Positions 56,931-64,000 of a DNA stretch of 64,000 nt are shown piece by piece. The stretch is taken from the NCBI GenBank assembly GCA_028023455.1, contig JAQFVV010000017.1:7590186-7654185 (forward strand), given 5' to 3'. The translations under genes and the position numbers were made by a program. Each line of letters opens with the position of its first letter. The first letter of the stretch is position 1. This DNA comes from Epiperipatus broadwayi (lineage: Eukaryota > Onychophora > Udeonychophora > Euonychophora > Peripatidae). The notes under the pieces are model-generated. The model did not search any database, was not told the DNA's origin, and was given only the letters and a program-made list of their open reading frames with translations.

Positions 56931-58560
56931 TCTCTGTAATTCTTATAAGTTATAACCTAATTTAAGTTAGCTTACTTCCTCAAAAATAATTAAATGTATC
57001 CTAAGTAAATGTAACCAAATAAAACTATAATTTAAAATCCATTTTAATATTAAATTAGTGTAAAATGTTATCAAAATTTTATATTTCTAAAACAAATAAT
57101 GACCTGCCTAATTATAATTTCTTTCATTTAAAGTAAATTTATATTGTCTAATTTAAAGTTATATCACTGTGGTTATGTCTATATTTGTTTGCTTATTTTA
57201 GTTAAATTTTTATTATGTTTCATATGCCAATACTTCAAAACAGCGAGCACTTAATTTAATATTTTTTTATGAAGATATTATTTAAACATCTTCACGCAAT
57301 TTATTTTATAGCGTCACTTCTCTGCACACTGTTTCGAAATCCTATTTCATAAATAATAATGACTTGCCTTGCAATCTTTATTATTTGTATTCATTTTGAT
57401 TTAAAATGTGAAATGCTCATTTTAATTAATACCTTTCAAAATGTAATTTCTAATTTATCATCTAACTTTCAAAATTAAATTGATATTTTTTTGTATTAGA
57501 CATTAAACTAGCCTTGAATATTTGTAAGTATATTTGCTAATTAATTTATTTATTAGTCCATATAAATATACTTTCCCTCCTTAAATTTTAAGTAGTCTTT
57601 AGAGTAGCCAAATAGATCGAGTGTGTTAAAGTAAAGATGTTATTAATATTCCTATCAGTATTGTATATTTATGGTGCTACACAAAGGTTGGCTTCCATTG
57701 ATAGAGCTGATATGCTATTGTTCTCATATTTTATAGTATGAAATATAATATTTTTTGCTTGGCGGATGAGATCCATTATTTTATTGAATATTTCCTTGTT
57801 TTTCTGCTATGTATGATACTTATATTAAGATGGAGCCACGGTGAATTCAGCACATCTTCTCTTATAGAGAGTGCAGTAGCAAAGCCTGAGCTGAGGCCAT
57901 GTTAGCACATAAGTCCCCTGCCATTTCTGAATGCAGTGTTCTTATTATTTGCAGCATGACGATTGGTCCTGGGGTACCGATGTTTGTCGCAAAAACCCTT
58001 ATGTTAATCATCCATCTGCAGAGCCACTTTACTTATTGTCATTTACCTGTGCCATAGCACATTGTTAAAATCTTATGCAGCCAACTCTCCTTCCTTAACA
58101 TATCTGTTTCAGCATTGATGTGAAGTTCTCTTGAAAGCAAGTTCAATCTAATGTTACTTGAGCTGGTTTGTATGTTCACTTTAATATAATATTTGTAAAG
58201 TTTTATTTTGAGTTTTGATCAAGGCAGAGTATGATGACTTACCTATAATAGCTACAAGTTAATAGAATTTGGCATAACTATACTTATAGACCCAATGTAG
58301 TGATTATCTAGATATTAGTTATCAGTAATTTCATAAGATGAGCATCTGTCTATTTTAAAATGTTAATGATTGTTTGTACAAATTCATCTTTAAATTCAGA
58401 TGTGAGAAGAGAATGTGTTATCTTTTATATACCCAATGCCTGCACACATTCTACACTGAAATAATTATATTTCAATTTTATCTACTTATAAATAAATTTA
58501 TAATTAGTTTAGTATATTTTGTTCTCACTCGTTATTGATCCAATTCAGTCCAATTCTAAT
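56931..58560. other. AT-rich intergenic sequence, no gene seen
   Basis: A slightly more balanced stretch at about 57830-58110 has no open frame of note. Confidence 0.35.
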
Positions 58561-58563
58561 CAT

Positions 58564-58605
<42 letters not shown>

Positions 58606-58632
58606 CGCGTGTGTGTGAGTGTGTGTGTGTGA
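58564..58632. repeat. (TA)n(TG)n compound microsatellite
   Basis: About 12 AT units pass into about 20 GT units with single interruptions. It is simple repeat DNA. Confidence 0.95.
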
Positions 58633-58689
58633 ACTATGCTTTAATAATCAATTAAATTAGTTATTATATTTAGTCAATTAAGATTCTTT

Positions 58690-58928
58690 CTTTTATGTCT
58701 CAGAGTCTTATTGTGTCTCCCTGACCTATGTTGGCCATGAATAAAATTATATACTATGTGTAACTTCAAGGTGGTCATTTGTAGAGTCTTGAGTCTTGGA
58801 GTTCTGGCAGATGATTTGAAGTGTAGTTAGATTTGGGGTGTTACACTTCTAGTCTGGTTAGGTTTGGTCTCTTTGCCTGAATTCTAGATTTTGTTATGCG
58901 AATGTAAACCTTGACCGTTACAATATGT
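58690..58928 (+). mobile_element. Possible SINE ending in TTGACCGTTACAATATG
   Basis: A block with many G/T words (gagtcttgagtcttggagtt, gattaga-like and gtctggttaggtttggtctc) ends in cttgaccgttacaatatg at about 58911, resembling the shared tail but without the (AT)n. The 5' end and promoter boxes are not defined. Confidence 0.3.
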
Positions 58929-60600
58929 GCAAAAAGAAAAAGCTATTCCGATGAATACAAACAAGGAATCATAAAAGAGAGCCTGCAGTAAAAATCTTAT
59001 ATCTTTCTGTAAAGAGAAGTACATGAATAATTAAACATGTTTGTATTTAAATAAATGTAGATTTTCATACATGAAGAAATAAGACAGGCCTTGAAAATAA
59101 GTACCACAGTGTCTTTTGGGAGCAAAAATTAATAAAAGACCAGGTCTTATTTTCAGGGAAACATGCTATGTTGAAAGTATTCTATTAAATTTCACTTGAA
59201 AAGATCTATTTGTTAATAAGTAAAACGATTTAGTAAAACTTTGTTTTTGACTAGTATTGGAATGTTATATGAATAGCTATTTTATATAATTAGATATGAA
59301 TGTAATGCAAAAATATATATCTTTATCAGAAATAAATTTACATGATGTGGTAGAACTAAAACATATATTTTTGATATAATAGTCATAGTTTGCTTTTAAT
59401 GTTGGTTATAAATTTATTTTATAGTTCATAGATTCATAATCATATTCAACTTGCAATGGATATGTTTTTTCAATCACTATGAGTTGTACAATGTTGATAC
59501 ATTTTCATTTATTTTTCTATTAATGTGACATCATACTCTAACAAATCTAATTTTATTTGAAACTAAATCTAAATCAAAATACCCAATGTATGTTTATGTT
59601 CAAATGAACTTCAAACATGTATATTTTTATGATTAGATCTCTAAGAAATTGATTACCTTTAACATCTAATAGGATGTTAAACCATGAATTTTGAAAAACT
59701 GGAATTTATTAATGTTCTAAAATCAGACAGAATAAAAAATGTCTGGCTAATTCCAAACCAATTCTAAATAGAATATAATGAACTTTACTCAAACAGATAA
59801 TTCTAGTCAATATATAAAATAGTTATCATTCACATAATTTCTTGATTTTAAATTTCAGTAGTACACTGACATATCACTTATGGTTTTTCAAAAAAAATTA
59901 CTTCATTGTAGATTTTTAATTATTAATATAAAATTTGTTTTTAAACATCAAATGATCATAATTTCCAATGTTGCTCAATGGAATGATAATGACTATGGTT
60001 ATTAAAGAACCAAAGACATCAAAGTGTATAGTTGCTGAACTGAATTCAGATCTTTATAACTTCAGAAATGAATGAGCTTGGATTGAAAATAACTGTTTCC
60101 ATTTTGGACTCAGGTAACAGGTAGCTTCTAGGGAATTACATTAGATCTAAGATCTGGCATAGTGCTCACAGATTCAAAGTTTTTCACTGATAAAAGCCAC
60201 AAGCTAAAAACTAGTCTAGGGATATTGGATAAATAGACACTAGATAGGGATTTTATGCACATTCTTGCATCCATTGATTATTCTAGCTTTCACTGGGTGG
60301 CACTACAATATAGAGAGTTTCACCTCTTAAAATTTGTTTTTCTTGAGAATTTTAACCATGATTAGGGATTATCCAAATCTCTTTTAAATTTCATTCTCTC
60401 TCTGCTTCATTAATATTGTTTCATTTAAAAGCTGTCTCATTGTAAATACTCTTTTAATAGAAATCCCCCACAATTCTCTCCTCAAAAAAAATTATCCATG
60501 GCATGCATCGACTACTCAAAAATATCGTTTTATAATTTGATTGATTGATGTATATTGATTTATAATTAAACATTTTATTTTTCTTATTGTTTATATTTAG
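58929..60600. other. AT-rich region upstream of the protease homologue
   Basis: I searched for the His- and Asp-containing exons expected upstream of the protease exons (for example a TAAHC-like stretch) and found none. No other feature is supported. Confidence 0.35.
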
Positions 60601-60631
60601 ACATTTTTGCTTTTTCTGTCTGTTTCATTAG

Positions 60632-61128
60632 GTGACTCAAGCTCTAATGTTTTAAGAGCAGTCGATCTGCGCATCAAGTCATGTGAGCAATGTGAATCTG
60701 TAATTCAAAGTGTAGTTCCTAAATTTAATTTCCATCCCAGCTTTCTTTGCGCTGGAGATTTATCTGGGCATGATGCTTGGACGGTAATAGTGATAAAAAA
60801 GTTAATTCTTATTCAATCTTACTTTTTAGAAGTATTATTAAAAAAGTTTTATGCTTATTAAAGAAACTTATAAAAGATCTACTTTCAATCAAAGATATAT
60901 ACGGAAAGACAAATTTAAAAAATAGAATTTTAATTTTTATTTTTTTATTTTAGGGAGATGGAGGAGGCCCTTTTAATCTGTCGTGATGGTAATGGTTTAT
61001 ATTATCAAGCTGGAATAGCTTCTTGGGGAATAGGCTGCACTGAAGGCGGAGTACCTGGAATATATACAAATCTATTTTTATTTACAAGCTGGATAGAACA
61101 AAATATTGTCACCAGAGCATTATTTTAA
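60632..61128 (+). pseudogene. Non-catalytic serine protease homologue (SPH), last two exons
   Basis: Exon 1 (60632-60783) follows a pyrimidine-rich ATTAG acceptor and ends at ACG|GTAATAG. Exon 2 (60954-61128) follows TTTTATTTTAG and ends at TAA. Together they give the C-terminal half of a chymotrypsin-fold domain: SCEQCESVIQ, FHPSFLCAG, then GDGGGP where active enzymes have GDSGGP, and QAGIASWGIGC plus VPGIYTNL. The Ser-to-Gly change is characteristic of arthropod SPHs such as prophenoloxidase-activating cofactors, which are secreted, non-enzymatic partners in melanisation. Two signs of decay are present. The Cys normally four residues before the Ser site is Trp (DAW). A T-run at 60971-60974 has one base too many, so the frame hits TGA at 60984-60986. 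Upstream exons are absent from the window. Confidence 0.75.
60784..60953 (+). other. Intron of the protease homologue (170 bp, GT-AG)
   Basis: Begins GTAATAG and ends in a T-rich tract plus TAG. It falls just before the GDGGGP codons. Both exon ends keep the reading phase. Confidence 0.7.
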
Positions 61129-61615
61129 AGATGTAAAAATGAACTCTTGTTACGATAGAGAATAGAAATGACTTTTATTATTGCCAATAATCATTATAAC
61201 AGAGGGACAAATTAATAAATAGACTCTAAACAAAATAAAATCACAATAGCGCCCACATTTGTGACAATTGAATTCTAAGACTTGTTATGGATATCAAAAT
61301 TGGAAGATAATAATGCATGGTTGTGTTTATAGTTCAAACTATTTTGTCATGTTTATGTATAATATTTACATCACAATTTTATATTGTAACGAGCAGGGGA
61401 GAATTTCAGACCATTCCTTTCCCATTCATGAAACTTTAAAATTTATTATACACTTGAATTTTAATTACTATCGTTTATGTGTGTGTTTATTATTTTGTAA
61501 ATATTTTTATAATCATAGAGGGCTTAATAAATTTAATATCTAATTTTAAAGTACGGAGTTGTGCTGTGTATTTGATAATGATATTAGTGTTTGACCTTTT
61601 CTGTTAACGAAGCAA
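61129..61615. other. 3' flank of the protease homologue
   Basis: AT-rich. AATAAA-type words occur at about 61214 and 61232 and could serve as polyadenylation signals. The open frame at 61268-61543 has no recognisable domain. Confidence 0.35.
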
Positions 61616-61936
61616 CAAACCATCCCGAGATCATGAGTTGATTGAGCCAGTCAGGGATTAAACTTACCGGGATCGGGAATCATTCGTTAGGCATTCACTT
61701 TCTATTGATTTTTTATAAGAGATTATAGCTCTTTACTTATTACATGATCATATCCCTTAGGCAGGGGAGCAATCTCTTTCTTAAGGTGGTGCATAAAGGT
61801 TGCAGTAAACGAACCTTTCAAAGGTATGATTATAGTAATGTAGATTTTGGATGCCTTCGAATATTTCTTAATTGCTGCTCGATCTCAGCATGCTCAATGC
61901 GGTTAGAGAGAGCCAGCGACCGTTACAATATAAATA
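61616..61936 (+). mobile_element. SINE-like element ending in GCGACCGTTACAATATAAAT
   Basis: The 5' part has GCCAGTCAGGGATTAAACTT, which may be a degenerate box B, then gggagcaatctctttctta shared with the block at 9394. It ends in cgaccgttacaatat at about 61918-61933. The open frame at 61744-61950 lies inside it and is not called. Confidence 0.4.
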
Positions 61937-64000
61937 TTAATAACAAATAAAAATCATCAAAAAAATAAATAAACTATATAAAATTAATAATTAAGCTCTC
62001 TGTTTTTCAAGAGCCATGTAAAATAAACATTAAATAATTAAAAATGGTAGAAAGAAACCTTGTTAGAAATTATAAATAAACTATTTAATAATTATTTATC
62101 AAAATACTGTATGTATAAAGTTTAAAATGTTGCGTCCTTATTTGCCATATATAAAGTACAACATATAGTGTTCATATAAATTTACAATATGTGTACTGTA
62201 GTAGAAATCATTTCTTCAAATATTTCCTCATTAACTTAACATATTTCTGTAAAATAATTAACCATTTACACAAAGTGATCCAAATTGCTATAAGAGTCTT
62301 GATTTTATTCCTAAAAATGATTAAAAAATATGAAATTAATTCAATACTTTCAACAATTTAGTCTTTTTTCAGAAGTAAAAAGTATAGGCAATATAAAAAT
62401 ATATATACAAATATATATGTTCCAAACAATTATATGTATATGCTTACACTTACATTAAAACATAATTTCTTCCAAATATTAATTTTTGAATAATAAATTC
62501 AAAACATAAAATTATTTTATAATTAACAAAATATTAATATATCAAATATAAATAATTATACAAATTGCCTCATTTCCAGTTAAAATTAAGTTTTGCGAAA
62601 ATAGATTTAAAATGGAAAAGAGGAGATGGATTTAAGTTGTATTATTTATAGATTTTTTTTGGATATATTAATATTTTTTGTTAATTATGTACATTTTATA
62701 ACAGTGTGAAGTGATATATAGAAAATATTTTTAGATATGTCTATGTAAATGTAAGCATGAATATTTAATTATATTAAGATAAGTGTGTGTATTTTATATG
62801 TATATTAATAATATTTTATAAGCTTATGAGTTTTAACCCCTGTGAGCGACTATAATTAAATAATTGAAATGTTGGTTAAATTGTATATTTTCTAAGTTGA
62901 TTTATAAAATTAAGAATTTGAAGGGGTTTTGTGTAATTGATTAATTAATATTAGAAACAGTCAGTTTTATCCGCCTACCTGTTTCACGTATTTTACCCAC
63001 ACACCTATCTCTATACCAGGTTTAAACCCTCTCAGGGTACCCACTTAAACAACCTCAAATTACTATATATGCAAAATCACGTATATATATGTGAACGGTA
63101 AGTCTGTAATTTAATAGTATATGTACATATTACAGATATCTATATTCATTTTGAAATATTTCTAGTTTAAATTATTTAGCCAATTTTATTGTTATGTTAT
63201 TGAAATTGCATATGTATATAAGCCATTTCCATTGTTATTCTCATGTATGGTAATAAAATTAGTTTTCTACTAATTATCAAGGCAACTTTTATTTGTTACT
63301 GGTAAACAACTTTTAAATTAGGTCACACAATAGTCCTAAATTAGTGTGGACTTGATTGTATAAACCTAAAATGTTAATAACAATGGCAGAATTTTATAGC
63401 ATTATCACAATAAATAGCAGGAGGAAAAATAGAAAAACAAAATATAAATTAATTGTCGTAATTAAAAATGTTTTTCTAAAATAAATAGATGGGTTTTTCT
63501 ACTAGTTGTAGCTATTAAATATATTTTTCTAAAATAAATAAATGCAGACAGAGCTTGTAAAATGAAATAGGTGGCCAGAGTTATAAAGATATAAATACTT
63601 AAATTTTGTTGCCAAGGATCGATCATATATATAATAAGTGAATTGTAAGCCAGAACCCACGTCCATTTTATCTTCAAAATGATGGGAGTAGTCTGGTAAT
63701 AACTCACCACCTATGGCCCTTAGGCTGGATGGAGAAGACCTTTGGTGTCGATTAAAATATAATGCTGTATACCAGCAAAGCAGCCTGTGGAAAAACCTCC
63801 ATTAACTTTAAATCATCGCCAAAAGTGTCAACTTATTATCCTCCCAAGTGTCCAGAACTAACTGCAATTCAAAACAACGGACTGGTAGAATTGATAAGAA
63901 TTTCTCTCAGAGCTCTGTTCATAAACTGTGACTTTCAATTCTTTCTTTTAAAAGCTAACTATTTATTAAATCTGCCTCTACAAACACCTTTCCTAAAATC
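61937..64000. other. AT-rich sequence to the window end, no gene seen
   Basis: Contains (TA)n stretches near 62398 and 63080 and a small echo of tttttctaaaataaata at about 63470 and 63523. A G/C-richer block at 63640-63960 is cut by the window edge; it has no open frame of note. Confidence 0.3.

Noticed and set aside
58929-60600. Upstream exons (catalytic His and Asp region) of the protease homologue
   Set aside because: I looked for TAAHC- and DIAL-like coding with splice signals and found none in this window.
61268-61543. 91-codon frame downstream of the protease homologue
   Set aside because: Tyr/Asn/Ile/Phe-rich from AT bias, with no recognisable family. It is more likely 3' flank.

Overview
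This is intergenic and transposon-rich eukaryotic DNA, strongly AT-rich and dense in homopolymer and (TA)n runs. It has no bacterial-style operons and no intact large gene. The best clue to the host is at 60.6-61.1 kb: two exons of a non-catalytic serine protease homologue with GDGGGP in place of GDSGGP, a family typical of arthropods. TATA boxes placed 29-34 nt before TCAGT-type initiators also fit an arthropod. I cannot name the species. All calls were made by reading the sequence; nothing was aligned by program or searched in a database.

Layout. 0-2 kb: a 94-bp tandem repeat and a broken Ty3/gypsy-type gag on +. 2-12 kb: AT-rich DNA with two candidate TATA/initiator first exons (2.4 kb on +, 6.1 kb on -) and tRNA-like SINE remnants. 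12.4-16.9 kb: a decayed Ty3/gypsy element on -, holding gag remnant, protease, RT, RNase H, integrase and GPY module, with a possible polypurine tract and 3' LTR. 16.98-36.56 kb: the largest structure, four head-to-tail copies of a roughly 7-kb sequence. Copies A and B are near full length, C has lost about 4.7 kb internally, and D is cut short at a SINE. Each copy carries the same decaying minus-strand reading frame, and copy B alone has an 880-bp insert with a 15-bp minisatellite. 37.47-38.70 kb: a Merlin/IS1595-type DNA transposon with 150-170-bp inverted repeats and a broken transposase. 40-45 kb: candidate first exons and a 1.6-kb direct duplication with a nearly unchanged 300-bp core. 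45-47.6 kb: SINEs, a 140-bp hairpin and a 650-bp purine tract. 47.6-60.6 kb: mostly AT-rich sequence with promoter-like modules near 52.9, 55.0 and 56.65 kb. 60.6-61.1 kb: the protease homologue remnant. 61.6-64 kb: SINE-like and AT-rich sequence.

No pathway can be read from this window because no gene is complete. The recurring themes are (i) SINE-like elements that share a 3' tail, (C)CGGYACAATATATATA, at about eleven places; (ii) several promoter-plus-leader-exon cassettes that may be LTRs or alternative first exons; and (iii) local duplications whose copies keep very similar patches inside diverged sequence.
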